A DNA stretch of 64,000 nucleotides. Source: Monocercomonoides exilis. Its lineage: Eukaryota; Preaxostyla; Oxymonadida; Polymastigidae. Of the stretch, positions 11,640 through 22,189 are shown piece after piece; positions within the stretch are counted from its first letter, which is position 1, and each line of letters begins with the position of its first letter. Where the stretch lies: NCBI GenBank assembly GCA_001643675.2, contig LSRY02000008.1:691501-755500 (forward strand), read 5' to 3'. A program made the position numbers and the translations under genes. The notes below the pieces were generated by a model, which saw only the letters and a list, made by a program, of their open reading frames with translations, searched no databases and was not told the origin of the DNA.

Positions 11640-12035
11640 TTGTGCAACAAATGCAGGACATTGTGCAAAAAACCGAACAAGATCGTTTTTTCTAAAGTTG
11701 CAATTATAGAAATTTTTTAAATTTTCCTCATAATACATTTCATTGCTTCAAACTCAATTGATTCACGTATCATTTATTTCCTCTTTATTAACACATGGTA
11801 AAATATATTTTTTTTCAATCTCAAAGATTTTGGTTTTTAGGTTTTTCCGAGATTTCAATAAAAATTTTTAACAGTATTCAGTCAAAATGAAAATGAAATT
11901 ATCTTTAGCCAAAAAAATTAGTTTTATTGAAATGGATAAAGGGGAAAATTATCAGACTTTCTTCTTTTGAATCAATTGAGAAAACGATCTTTAAAGGTGT
12001 TTTGTGCGATGTCTGAAAGATTATGCACAATCTTT
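11640..12035. mobile_element. Decayed foldback element
   Basis: A left arm near 11647-11700 (..AACAAGATCGTTTTTTC..) and an inverse right arm near 11985-12035 (..GAGAAAACGATCTTTAAAGG..) resemble the arms of the 12250-13053 element but carry many substitutions. Boundaries are approximate. Confidence 0.4.
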
Positions 12036-12249
12036 AATTTTTATATTTTTTTAAGTTTTCAGATAAAGATAGGGATGAAAGAATGTGATTCAAAAACATG
12101 GGTAATTATTTTTGATATCAAATTATTTCTATGAAAATTTTCTTTCTGAGAATTTGAATTGAATACAAATAAATGATCACAGAAAATAAATTTCCTTTTT
12201 GTTGATAATTTAACAATGAACTTATCTCAAGCATTGGAACATGATAGTA

Positions 12250-13053
12250 CAGTTTGTACAAAAAATACCGGACAAGATCGATATCTCAATAACATCAAGA
12301 AGATAAATTCTGATAATTTTCCTCAATATATATCTCAATGATACAAACTCATTTGATGAACGAGACTTTCATAATTTCCTCGTTTGAGCTCAGAAAAAAT
12401 ATTCAGTCAAGCTCGGTTATAATCACTATCCATTTTGCACGATTTTTTGTGATTATAACCGAACTTGATTATTACCGAACCATCTTTCTCATTGAATAGG
12501 ATTTCTGAATATTTTTTTGAAGATAAAAAAAATAAATTCAATATTTATTGAAATCCACACATTTGTTTCGATTTTTCAATTTTTGATGTTTGAATGAAAA
12601 TTTTTGTTAATCATAAAGCAGAAAAAACAACTTCCGTTTTTTCAAAAATTTTCTAAATAGACAGAAAAATACCCATTTATTTACAAAAATTGTGATTATT
12701 CACGATTTTCGTGTGATTATAACCGATGAATATACACAAGGATTAATACAAATTATATTGATGCACGAAAAAATGTGATTATTCGTAATCTTGATTATAA
12801 CCGAGGTGATTATAACCGAGCTTCACTGTATATCGAAATTTTCGGAGAAACTCAAAATTCTATTTCTCCGAGATTTCGATATATATTTTTTCCGAGCATT
12901 AACGAGGAATTCATGAAAGTTTTGGATATCAAATGAGTTTGTATCATTGAGATATATTTGAGGAAAATTGTCAGAATTTTTCTTCTTGCGGTTATTGAGA
13001 TATCGATCTTGTTCGGTATATTGTGTGATGTCCGGTATTTTTTGCACAAACTG
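12250..13053. mobile_element. Long-armed foldback element hosting a nested element
   Basis: Arms of roughly 160 bp are inverted copies: left CAGTTTGTACAAAAAATACC at 12250, right the inverse ending ..CAAACTG at 13053, with TA immediately outside on both sides (12248-12249 and 13054-13055). Shared arm motifs include 'ATACCGGACAAGATCGAT', 'ATTTTCCTCAA' and 'ACAAACTCATTTGA'. A second, unrelated-looking element sits between the arms. The same arm family forms the compact element at 32.2-32.6 kb. No coding capacity. Confidence 0.7.
12404..12828. mobile_element. 425-bp TIR element nested in the foldback
   Basis: The left end CAGTCAAGCTCGGTTATAAT and right end ATTATAACCGAGCTTCACTG are near-perfect inverses over 23 bp, with TA at 12829-12830 and TA two bases outside the left end. 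Internal copies of 'GTGATTATAACCGA' occur at about 12450 and 12710. The termini look like pogo/Tc1-type ends (established pattern). There is no open frame, so it is non-autonomous. Confidence 0.7.
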
Positions 13054-13513
13054 TATTGTCAAACATTTTTCATAAAATAGAAATATTTCCAGTCATAGAA
13101 GAACAACGTTTGAAAAATCAATACACCTTAAAAAGTTATGATTTCAAAAAGAATCAGCCAAATTCCTAATGAACATATTTCATAAATTAACAACAGTTTT
13201 GAATAATTTATGATGTAATTGTTCTCTTTAAAAAAACTATTAAAATTACAAGAAGTCCTTTCAACAATTCGGGGAGTTATACAATCATGTGAGAATAAGA
13301 AGAAAATAAATTGAAATGAATATTCTTTGAAGTGAATCCTTTATTTCTTGTTGAAGGATGGAAAAGTCCTTCGAAAAGGACAAAGCTCAGCTAACATCAT
13401 GAGAATTGTTGAACTGTGGTAAAACTGCATCTCAGATATTTGTATGTCATCTGATTCAGATGAAAAATTGTGTTTCTTTCTGTCTCAGAAAGCAAACATT
13501 TGAAATGAAACAA

Positions 13514-13716
13514 TCAACCATTCATCCAAGATGGTACATCTGCGTCAACATGAATTCTCCAATGATCCCCCATGGTTTTTCCTTCCTTGTCTCTCATGGC
13601 TGCGTTGTGCCTCATCCACTCTGGCGGTTCTGTTTTGTGCTCCATAATCCAATGCATTGCCCTTGTCCATCCAAAAGAATCTTTCTCAGGATTCTTCCCC
13701 AAATTTTGTTTTCCAT
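13514..13716 (-). pseudogene. Frameshifted mini-copy of the 30-residue-repeat gene
   Basis: Minus-strand ATG at 13716 begins 'MENK' like the gene at 22190, but one base is missing around codons 5-7, so the downstream frame (KNPEKDSFGWTRAMHWIM) is out of register. Only about two repeat units follow before the family ending 'PSWMNG' and TGA at 13514-13516. The 80 bases upstream are also homologous to the upstream flank of 22190 (shared 'GATCTTTCATTTTT' and 'CAAAAATAACA'), so a whole locus was copied and then collapsed or frameshifted. Confidence 0.7.
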
Positions 13717-13963
13717 TTTTGTGTTATTTTTGAATAAGCAGGCAATTTCTTTTAGCACACAAAGTCGTTGTTCAACAAAAAATGAAAGATCTTAAATGAG
13801 ATTTATTGTATTATGGGTCACACCTTTATAAAGAAGTAATAAATTCTTCATGATTTGATAATTCAAAAGAAAAAAATTTTACAGTATTCATTCTGTTAAT
13901 TGCCATTTATTACAGATCACTTCTGTTTATATTTTTAGTACTCTTTTTCTGAAAAAGTATTTA

Positions 13964-14976
13964 GGGCTATAATTTTATCTTGACCTTTTTTCTTTATCAA
14001 AATCTTTTTTTTTTTCAAACTTTTAGCTTTACACAAGCTTGTGATAAATAAAAAATTACCAGAAATGTTTGAAATGTTTTTATTTCCTAATTCTGTATTT
14101 TTTTTTTTCAATTATTCATATTTTTTTACAAAAAGATCGATTATTAAAAAAATTTTTTTGTTTTGATCATTGACTTGCTGCTTTTCCAGCGAATATTTTT
14201 TATCTGAAGTTATAAGTTTTCATATCATAATGCATCGTTTATTTTTTATAAGTTGAACTTGTTTGAAACTTTCTCAACTTGTTTTTTTAACTTTTTTACT
14301 TATTTCACACATTTTTTCAAAAAACACAATTTCAGAGATATGTATTTATTTGTTTTTAAATTTAATAAAATAAAATAAAAAGAAATTTGAAATGAAATGA
14401 TATCTCAAAGAAAAAACAACAAAATATTTGTATATGACGAACAATTGTCAGATCAAAATTTTTATATGTTCTACCATTTCACTTCAAATTCTTGTTCAAT
14501 TCTTTTTCATTTCAAAATTAAATAAAAATATACAATAAATAACATCTTGTTTTTATTTTTTATGTGCTTAAAAATTTACACAAATTCATATTTGTTCCAA
14601 AAATCGTGTTTTAAGCAAAAACAGTGAAATGAGAAAAAAAGGTTAAAAATTTTATTGAAAAATTCAAAAACAAGTTAAAATGATAATATAGGAATGTGGA
14701 ATGCTGATGCTGTGGTTTAAAACGATCGGTATGAAATATTGGCTTCACATACAGCAAGTCTTTGATCTGGGTCCTTAAATAATAAAAATTTTGAATATTT
14801 TTTTGAACAAAAAAATATCAAAAAATTTTTTAACAGAATTCTGAAAAACAAAAATATCAGAAAGTCGATTTATTTTGTTTTTGTTTTTAGCCTTTTCACA
14901 AATCAAAAAAGCAAAAATAAGTTTCAAAAAAACAGGGTTGAGATAAAATTTTGAGGTCAAGATAAAAAATGCACCC
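13964..14976. mobile_element. 1-kb TA-flanked non-autonomous DNA transposon, copy 2
   Basis: Same termini and length class as 8686-9694: GGGCTATAATTTTATCTTG at the left, ..CAAGATAAAAAATGCACCC at the right, TA at 13962-13963 and 14977-14978. Same orientation as copy 1. No coding frame. Confidence 0.75.
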
Positions 14977-14978
14977 TA

Positions 14979-15534
14979 TTAGATATTTTGAAAGAAAAAC
15001 AACAATCTATAAACTCAAGATTTTCGAATGAGTTGAAGTTTCAATAACAAAGAAGCATTTGTTACTGATGCACTTTGTGAAATTTCTTGAAACAATTTTC
15101 GTTTTGTTGGAAACATCATTTCTTTGAAAAGAAATTTTGTTTGATGAGGTTATTTGTTATTTACAAACAGCGATGATGAACAATAAAGAAAATTGAAAAT
15201 GGAATTCAATAATTACAAAATCATTAGTATTTTTATCGTTCCAGTTCTGCTGTGTGCTTCGTTATCCATTCTTTCAGTAACAATCATCACTTTAACTTTT
15301 TCCAGAAAATACTTGTGAAATGTCAATTTTCCTAGTAAATGCATCATCAAACATGGTTTTAAGGAATATTTTAAATTAAATCCTGAATGATGAGATGTGG
15401 GAAAAGAATATTTTCAACATTTCAAAAACAATTCAACAATTGAATACGAATCACATTTATCGCAATTTTCCAATTCTGATTCCAATGGAAAGTCTTTTTT
15501 CAAAAAAAAAAGATAACCAACAATTGAAAAGCAC
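14979..15534. other. AT-rich spacer
   Basis: No gene or element recognised. A short plus-strand open stretch at 15395 is AT-driven. Confidence 0.4.
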
Positions 15535-15835
15535 TTGGAAAGAAAAAAACAAAGTTACATTTCATTTGAACAGATAGTTGAAAGCATTAACAAAAGCAGG
15601 AAATTTATGTGGGAAAAGGATGGTGGAGAAAGGAGCACTGGGAAACAAGGGAAAAGGAAATTGACAGCATCAGTGATTGAACAATTTTCTGCATTTGCTA
15701 TATGGAGGACAGTTGTGTTCTTTTGAGGAATTTTCATAATCAATGCAAAACTAATTGTTATTATTTTATTATTTTTTAATCTTTTTTTCCATTCCAGCCA
15801 ACAGCATTTTTTGTGTTGAGCGTCATTCCTGGTGA
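15535..15835 (+). pseudogene. Conserved terminal exons, copy 2 (partner on minus strand at 28.4-28.7 kb)
   Basis: The plus-strand stretch 15535-15712 reads '..MWEKDGGERSTGKQGKRKL' then 'TASVIEQFSAFAIWRT', which aligns with a minus-strand stretch at 28.5-28.7 kb ('KKDDGERSSVKQWKRRLKA', 'IGQSCAFAIGRA'). Both are followed by a poly-pyrimidine TTCCATTCCAG acceptor-like site (15797 here) and a second conserved block 'ANSIF.VERHSW' ending in TGA at 15833-15835. In this copy the expected donor is GTTGTG and the phase does not fit the VERHSW frame, so this copy may be broken. The family is not recognised. An alternative reading of the second block, 'LSVIPGDNPFQVAFL', is also conserved, so the frame is uncertain. 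Confidence 0.35.
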
Positions 15836-16149
15836 CAATCCATTTCAAGTTGCATTTTTGCGGATTAAATGGTTTCTTCTTCTCCTCCTCCAATCTCTTC
15901 ATTGACGAGATTTTTTAAATTTGACAGATGGAAAGAACGTCTTCTTCGTATTTGAGAATTTTGTTGTTTGAATAGCCATCATATTCTCATGTTGCAACAC
16001 ACAAAGAAACTGCTGTCTGTTGCTGCTATTGGCTGTTATGAAATTAGAATCCATTCATCATTTCTTCATTTTCTTCAAATGAGTCTCGCTCACCTTTTTC
16101 GCCTAGCTCGTCCAAAGAGCATCATCGAACTTGTTTCATTCCATTTTTC
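15836..16149. repeat. Inverted duplicate of the importin-like gene's upstream region
   Basis: Continuation of the duplicated block: bases around 16090-16150 (..CTAGCTCGTCCAAAGAGC..) match the minus strand at 28145-28090 (..CTCAGCTCGTCCAAAGAGC..), the acceptor and first coding bases of the importin-like gene. Homology then switches at about 16150-16180 to the segment shared with 5 kb, so the locus is a mosaic. Confidence 0.5.
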
Positions 16150-16655
16150 TTTTTGATTCTTTTCCTTCTTTTCCATCTTCTTCTTCTTCAAAATAATCAA
16201 ATCCTTCATTTATTGAATTGCCAGAATAAAAAAAGAAATAATCAAAAAAAAATCATCAAACCTTCGGAACATATTTTTCAGTCAATATCTTTATTTTATC
16301 CCATTGGTAACTATTTCCTCCATAAAATTCATTATTCCTTCCGTTTCCGAGTGTTTCATCATCTGAAATGCTGACCCACCTTTTCAATATCCTTTTCTCC
16401 TTTAAATTTCTCAAATTCTGGTTCTTCTGAAAAATGTGAAATTCATTCATTTTCTTCAATTTCATCTTTCTCAATTCAAAAATTTCCTTGCTTTTCGTCT
16501 GAAAATATCATCTCCAATTCCCTTCCCAATCCCTTCACCCTGGGCACTTTCCATATGAATTCGCTCTCCCAACTCGATAGTCACCCTGCACAACGAGATA
16601 TCCCGCTTTCATTCATTTTCATTCATTTCCATCTACTGCGCTGAAAACAATGCAA
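16150..16655 (-). repeat. Relic segment, copy 2 (partner at 4.96-5.45 kb)
   Basis: Direct duplicate of 4960-5455. On the minus strand it gives 'MRKMKLKKMNEFHIF' and 'VSISDDETLGNGRNNEF', with equivalents in the partner interrupted by stops, so a former gene fragment is likely. Nothing identifies the family. Confidence 0.5.
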
Positions 16656-16659
16656 ATCA

Positions 16660-17230
16660 ACAATATTCGAAATTTCAAAAAAATCTTTATTATCAATTAA
16701 TTTCAAAGCGAACCTTCTCCAATTTACTTGTCAAGCAAAACATTCCAAGTGGCGAAAATATTCAAAATACAGAATAAAAGCAAAAGGAGCAGCAGTACTG
16801 TTTGTTATATTGCATAATAAAGCATGCATCCTTTTGTGACAAAAAAGAAATCGATTTTTTTTAAAACAATGAAAGCAAACGAATACTTGTTTCAATGCAG
16901 TTTCTCATAAAGACGTATTTTTAATAATTGGCTGAATCATGAATTTAACAATATTTGCAAATTCATTTTATCTGAAAGAAGGAATTGTATTGAAGATTGA
17001 GCGTTTAAATTAATTTTTAACTTTATTTAAATTGTTTCAAATGCAGTTTTTGGTCATCCACATTTTTCAGAAAAAAAAAAATTGAAACAATTTTTATTTT
17101 AAGATAGCCAAAAGGATTTGCAATCATGAACTATTTGTGATTGAATAATTATGAATATTTGTTACAAAAATATTTGATCTCAATGATCTAATCCGTAATC
17201 CAGGCATTCATTTCAAATTTTTATTATGAA
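16660..17230. other. AT-rich spacer upstream of the Cdt1-like gene
   Basis: No gene recognised. It presumably contains the promoter of the gene starting at 17231. Confidence 0.4.
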
Positions 17231-19456
17231 ATGGATTCTTCGAAGTCTGAAGGAAAAGAAACAACAGATGGCCCAGCTATACCATTTCCTAAAAGGTATT
17301 AGAACGCGTCTTTTTTAAAATAGAAGCTTTTATTTGTTTCACTTGCGCTGTGTCTGTGCTTCAGTTTCAAAACATTGGAAATACTGTTTGGATCTGTGTT
17401 GCAATATCAGCTGCAATGGAGGATATCGCACAATGTGTTTGCCCCGCATGTGAAGTTTTCAGAGCTGAAAAAGCCCGTTGAAGCGAGCTGCAAGCAGTTT
17501 GGTGAATTTTTTCTTTTTTTTCTTCATTTTGACATGTAAACATTGAAACATTAAACTCTGCAGCTCTCTTACCCCAGAGATCATCGAAAAGTTCAAAGCA
17601 ATCTTGCCTGGTGCAATTACAACAAAGAAACTTGACGGACAGTTTGCCATTTTATTTTTGACATGTTCAAGAATTTGCTTTTTTTTGTCTGGTTAATTTG
17701 TTGGCCAGGAACAGCGAAATAGCTGGAAGCGACTTTTTTGTTGAGTTTGGATTTCGGAAGCAGAAGTTGCCAGAAAGCAAAGTGAAGATGATGTGGATAC
17801 AGACAGGATTGGATTCAGATCAAAATGAGCTGAAAACTCGATTCCACAGCGCTTTGCAGGAAATACTGTTGCGGGACTTTGAGGTATGAGTCTCAATATC
17901 GTTTGTTTCTGCGGCTGGTTTTATAATCAAAATTTCATTTTGTTCTATTCTTGTTGCTTTTTGTGAATCAAATGAATCATCTGTTTGCCAAATAAGAAAT
18001 TCAAGGAAACGCAAATGGGCGGTCTTGCGTTGAATGAAAAGCAATCATCGCGCTTGTCAAATGCTGTTCTGAAGAAGTATTCAGATTCCATCAAAAACGA
18101 TATTTACTGCCCAGAAATACCATCTAGCAAACAGAGTGAAACGAACAGGAAAGACACATTGGAGACTCAAGAACAAAATTTATCTTCAGTTCAATTTCTT
18201 TCGCCTGCAAACAGCAAGCCTTCGACTGTTGGTGCGATTCTATCTCCTCTGAGAAGGCCTTCTTCGCTTCGCAGCCCGATTTCAATACAATCTCCAGCTG
18301 CTCATCCATCGCCTGCTTCGATCTTTGCAAACTTCCTTTCACAGAACTTGAGCACTCCTTTGCCGAGTCGGCTAACTGCTGGGCGGCACTTCCAGAATGA
18401 CAGCCTCGAATGGGCTGAGAATGAAAGCGAGCCTTTTTCTCCGTTCCGCACAAACAAATCGGTCGCAGCGAATTCAGAGAACAAAAAAGAGAAGATGCAA
18501 TTTGGGGAGATGATATCATCAGCATACGAAAAGCCTTCTCTTTCCTCTGCCTTCGACACTTCTCTGTTAATAACACCATCGAAGCGTGGCGCATTGGGAG
18601 AACTGTCTTTGAGCCAAGCAGCAGGAGTTGCTGAGGCAGATGCCAAAACAGAGGCGAAAGGGCAGATTCAGTCGCCGTTGTGTCTGTGTGTGTCAGGCGG
18701 CGATCCGATTTTGGACGGGCTGAGCATCCCGCTGAAAGGGCTGATGGAGCAAATTGGGCGGCAGAGCGACGAGGCGCAGAAGGAGCGGCAGCGGCTGGCG
18801 AAAGAGAGGCAGCAGAAGGAGAAGGAGGAGAAGGAGAAAGTGCGGCACTTTTTGATAGAGCAGCGGATGGTGGGGAAGGTGAGCGAGGTGAGCAGCAGAA
18901 TCAACAAGTTCATGCAGAATGCAATTAGCACAGGTATTTTAATGAATTTTTTTTTATGAGAGGGACATTTGGGAAGTCGTATTTTATATTGAAATTCACA
19001 AAATTATTTTCTTGTGGGAATGATTATTAACTTATCGATTTTGTTTATTTTATTCATTTCTTTCATTTAATTTAATTTTATTTAATATGTGTGCTTTTTA
19101 AATGGTTCAATGCTTGATGATTTGCTCAGCTGCAATTGCTGAATATGTCCGAGCGATTGGAAAAGAGAAGCCGTTTTCGCTGAGCTGCTACAACGGAGAG
19201 CTGATTCTGTCTCAAGATTTTGGCTATTGTAATCTTCTGCGCTGAAAAAAGGAATGAAAGAAAAATAAAAAAGAAAAACGTAGTTTTTAAAGCTTTTTCA
19301 TGTTTCTCCAGCTGGTTTTGCTTGATCGTTACAGAGGGACAGCTGAAAAGCAGATTGATTGGAGGGAATTGTTTTATTCTTTGTGCAATCACCAACAAAC
19401 ACGGTGAGCTGTTGATGAAGATTCTCGCAACAGGAACACATTTGAGAAAGAAATGA
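17231..19456 (+). CDS. CDT1: Cdt1-like DNA replication licensing factor (seven exons)
   Basis: Model: exons 17231-17295, 17365-17496, 17564-17641, 17709-17883, 17997-18933, 19130-19228, 19335-19456; all introns GT-AG, total 1608 nt = 535 residues plus TGA. Residues 17-140 fit the central geminin-binding CDT1 domain: 'IPFPKSFKTLEILFGSVL', then 'FSELKKPVEASCKHSLTP', 'IIEKFKAILPGAI' and 'RFHSALQEILLRDFEKF'. A Ser/Pro-rich linker (about 150-360) and a charged helix 'RLAKERQQKEKEEKEKVR' precede a C-terminal part compatible with the Cdt1 winged helix ('IGKEKPFSLS', 'ITNKHGELLMKI'). Cdt1 loads MCM2-7 at origins in the nucleus. The last junction places TAG in frame; it is read as Gln under the code proposed here. 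If TAG is a stop, the protein ends at residue 495. Identification is by pattern only. Confidence 0.55.
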
Positions 19457-19935
19457 CAATGTGAAGCTAGTTGGACCAATTGGAGAAGATGTATTTTAAT
19501 AATATTTGATTAGCATTTTGAGAGTGAAGAAGCCGAAATTTTTAAAAATTGCATATTTTCTTTTTCAATTTTTGAAATTTTAATATTTGGAATCAATAAA
19601 GAACATTAACGATAACAAATTACAAGCCTTATTTTAACCAAATAAAACTCACACAAAAACTGAAGAGACTGAAAAATGAATTCTCAATAAAACAGTTTTA
19701 TTTTCCTTTACAAAATGAAAAATCAACCTTTCAAAGAAAAAAAAAACAAAAATGCAATTAAAAACAATTTGAAGTGGAATAATTGTAAAATTGTTGTTTA
19801 AATGGTCCTATCCAAATGAACAGATTACTTGTTAATGAATCAAAGCATGCCATCACTTTCCAGTTATTCAAACTCATCCTTATTTATCCATCATAATGCG
19901 TTCTTTCTTTCTTTCTCTCTCTCTCTCTCACATAA
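19457..19935. other. Spacer between convergent genes
   Basis: AT-rich 3' flank of the Cdt1-like gene and of the minus-strand gene that ends at 19936. Nothing else seen. Confidence 0.4.
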
Positions 19936-20700
19936 TCATCTCCTCTTCCGCATCGCCATCATCTGCGAGGGTGTCATCCCCAGCTCCTCCATCCGGTCCT
20001 TCCGCATCATCTGCGCCTGCCGCAGCCCGTCTGCCATCATCCGCCTGTGCGGAATCTGCATCCTCGCCCCATCTGCTCCTCCCATTCCACTCATCCCTCC
20101 CATCCCTCCCATCCCATTTGCTCTATTCACTCCGCTTCCTCCGCCTGCGCTGTTGGCTCCGCCGCTCTTCAGCCGGAACCGGATAAGCTCGTCAATCACA
20201 CCTTCTGTCTCCAGCCGCCCTGGCTTGTTTCGCCTCTGTTTGGGATGCCTTTGGCTCTGAAAAGTGGAATTGGGAGAAAACTGTGTGTTTGTGTTGGCGC
20301 GGGGAGAAGGGCGGAAGGGAGAATAAGCCGAAGAGTGCTGGGGAGAGGAAAGAGGAGAGGAAGAGGATGGGTTGTGGTGCTGTATGGAGGGAGGGAGAGA
20401 GATTGAGAAAGAGAAAGAGAGAAAGAGAGAAAGAGAGAGAAGGAGAAGGGTGATGAGATCGGAGAGATAAAAATGAAAGAAGAAGATAAATAAATAAAAG
20501 ATAAATAAATAAAACAAAAAAAATATTTGTTTATTTGTTTATTTTATTTATTAGAATATCAATAATAAAAAATTCTTAATACACACTCTGTATTTGCTGA
20601 GTCTCTTGTCGTGCTCTTCCAGAATTGCATCGACATTCGACAGAACATCGTCAGCCATTCCTCGAAGCGTCTTCCCTTCTGCTGTTTGGCTGTGGCTATA
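19936..20700 (-). CDS. Unrecognised Met/Gly-rich protein, terminal exons
   Basis: Two minus-strand exons are supported. The upstream one (about 20694-20590) follows an AATATAG acceptor and reads 'SQTAEGKTLRGMADD' and 'VLSNVDAILEEHDKRLSKYR', then a GTGTGT donor. The last one starts after a pyrimidine run and TACAG near 20380 and is Ser/Pro-rich, then 'NKPGRLETEGVIDELIRFR', a Gly/Met run of GGMGGM type, and a basic tail 'MMADGLRQAQMM..RKRR' ending in TGA at 19936-19938. The helical first exon and basic C-terminus suggest a small nuclear or scaffold protein, but no family is recognised. The 5' end is unresolved; A-rich sequence lies upstream. Confidence 0.45.
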
Positions 20701-20929
20701 TTAAAAAAGAAAAGAAAAGAAAAGAAAAAAAGAAAATAAGAAAAAAATTAAAAAAAAATGTAAGAAAAAGACAAGATTTAATCATCAAATGAGATATAAC
20801 AAGAGGAGAAAGAAGAAAAGGTAATTTTGTGAAAAGAGAAATAATATTAAAAATAAAAAGAAAGTCAGCAATTTAACAGACAAAAATATGAATAAAACAA
20901 ACAAAATAAGCAAAATAAAAAAACATCAA

Positions 20930-20994
20930 TATCAACATAATTATTCTTAATTATTAATTAAATCCCAAATAATCAAAAAAAAAAAAAAAAAAAA

Positions 20995-21035
<41 letters not shown>

Positions 21036-21036
21036 A
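20930..21036. repeat. Two long A tracts
   Basis: Runs of about 22 and 35 A residues separated by GTA, preceded by AT-rich sequence. Confidence 0.85.
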
Positions 21037-21042
21037 TGAACA

Positions 21043-21465
21043 TCAACAAATAGTCTTTTTATCTTCATCTCCCAACACACACCCGCAGGAGCACACGAAC
21101 ACGTTCTGTGAGAACGCCACGAACTTCACCGTCGTTGGTGGATGAGCAATCTTCTTCAGCTCAAAATAGCGTGCAACCACAGGCGACATCGTGTTTATGC
21201 TGAAATGCGCATGTTGTGTCATCTTCTTCCCGCACACGTCACACACAGCCAGATTGGCTAAGTTGGAGAACGGAACGGAAGAGTTGGAGGCATTGGACGA
21301 GTTGCTGAGGAGGGAAACGTCGGAATAGAAGGAGGAAGAGGAAGAGGAATCAGAAGAAGAGGAGGAGGAGGAAGAAGAAGAAGAACGACTTTGATGAGAA
21401 AAAGAGGAGGAAAAAGAAGAAGGACGAAGAGAAGGAGGAGGGGCTGTATTGGTGAGTGAGTCCAC
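21043..21465 (-). CDS. Ser-rich protein with Cys pairs (possible zinc-binding), C-terminal part
   Basis: Minus-strand frame of about 140 residues ending in TGA at 21043-21045. A Ser-rich first half is followed by 'CDVCGKKMTQHAHFS', 'VVARYFELKKIAHPP' and 'VFVCSCGCVLGDEDKK'. The CxxC...CxCxC layout suggests a zinc-binding fold of the Yippee/Mis18 sort; this is a weak analogy, not an identification. No ATG begins the frame (it opens at GTG just after an in-frame TGA), so a 5' exon or a different start is needed. The sequence further upstream on this strand is the antisense of a beta-helix relic. Confidence 0.4.
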   Translation of the reverse strand: MDSLTNTAPPPSLRPSSFSSSFSHQSRSSSSSSSSSSSDSSSSSSFYSDVSLLSNSSNASNSSVPFSNLANLAVCDVCGKKMTQHAHFSINTMSPVVARYFELKKIAHPPTTVKFVAFSQNVFVCSCGCVLGDEDKKTIC

Positions 21466-21480
21466 TTTTCATCTTTTTGT

Positions 21481-21978
21481 GTGTTTTCAGCCCCGTTTCT
21501 GGCGCCTCCCCTGACACCTCTTGTATCTCTCACCCAGCTGACCTTCTTCAACATCTCCACAAATCCATCGAAAACAACACATTTTGCTGAAGGGCTGAGC
21601 CAAAGAGTGTTTCTGATGAGTGGGTGCTCATTTTCATCAGTGTGGGATGTGTATGATGGAGGGATTGTCCCTTCGCTGAACAGCCCCTCATCTTCCTTGG
21701 CTGCCTCAAACACCTCATTTGTCAGGTGCTATCGGCCTCAGAATGTCGCTATTAGCGGGAGTGAAGGGAATCCATCGAAGAAAGCGAGACAAAATAAAAC
21801 AAACAATGGGGCAAATAAGGAAACAAGGTGTGTGTGGAATAAGTCAAGTACAACCAGTGCAAATAGTTCGCACAAAGATGGCGCTTCGAATGATGGAGCG
21901 ATTAATATGTATAGTCTATCATCAGGAACGCTTTCAGTGAAATATCGTTATTTGGTGATTGTCCTGAATGTGACTTGA
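21481..21978 (+). pseudogene. Fragment of a beta-helix surface-protein gene
   Basis: The plus-strand frame reads 'GCSFSSVWDVYDGGIVPSL', 'SSSLAASNTSFVRCYR' and 'CVWNKSSTTSANSS', a pattern I associate with the oxymonad right-handed beta-helix surface proteins (Asn/Ser/Gly/Cys-rich 'NTSF..C' rungs). It lacks a signal peptide, membrane anchor and the usual following rungs, and dissolves into unrelated sequence before its TGA. I therefore call it a fragment left by duplication. Confidence 0.6.
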
Positions 21979-22099
21979 TAATCGTTTCGCTTTTGAGACC
22001 AACATTTAAATATAATTTCATATTAAAAACTATTTTTTTTTTATTATTAGGTTTCATTTTTATTCATTAACTAAAAAATATTGAATTGACCCATAACAA

Positions 22100-22189
22100 A
22101 ACAGAGTTTTTGATTGATCTTTCATTTTTGTTGAATCGCGAATCTGTGAGCTAAAAGAGATTGCAGATTTTTACAAAAATAACATAATA
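22100..22189 (+). promoter_or_regulatory. Conserved upstream flank of repeat genes
   Basis: This 90-base flank is homologous to the flank upstream of the mini-copy (minus strand, 13717-13800). Shared blocks are 'GATCTTTCATTTTT', 'TGAGCTAAAAGA' versus 'TGTGCTAAAAGA', and 'CAAAAATAACA' just before the ATG. Conservation at a dead locus shows common descent. Whether any block is a promoter element is unproven. Confidence 0.3.

Noticed and set aside
21258-21713. 151-codon minus-strand frame as an upstream exon of the Cys-pair gene
   Set aside because: It is the antisense of the plus-strand beta-helix relic, whose motifs are specific.
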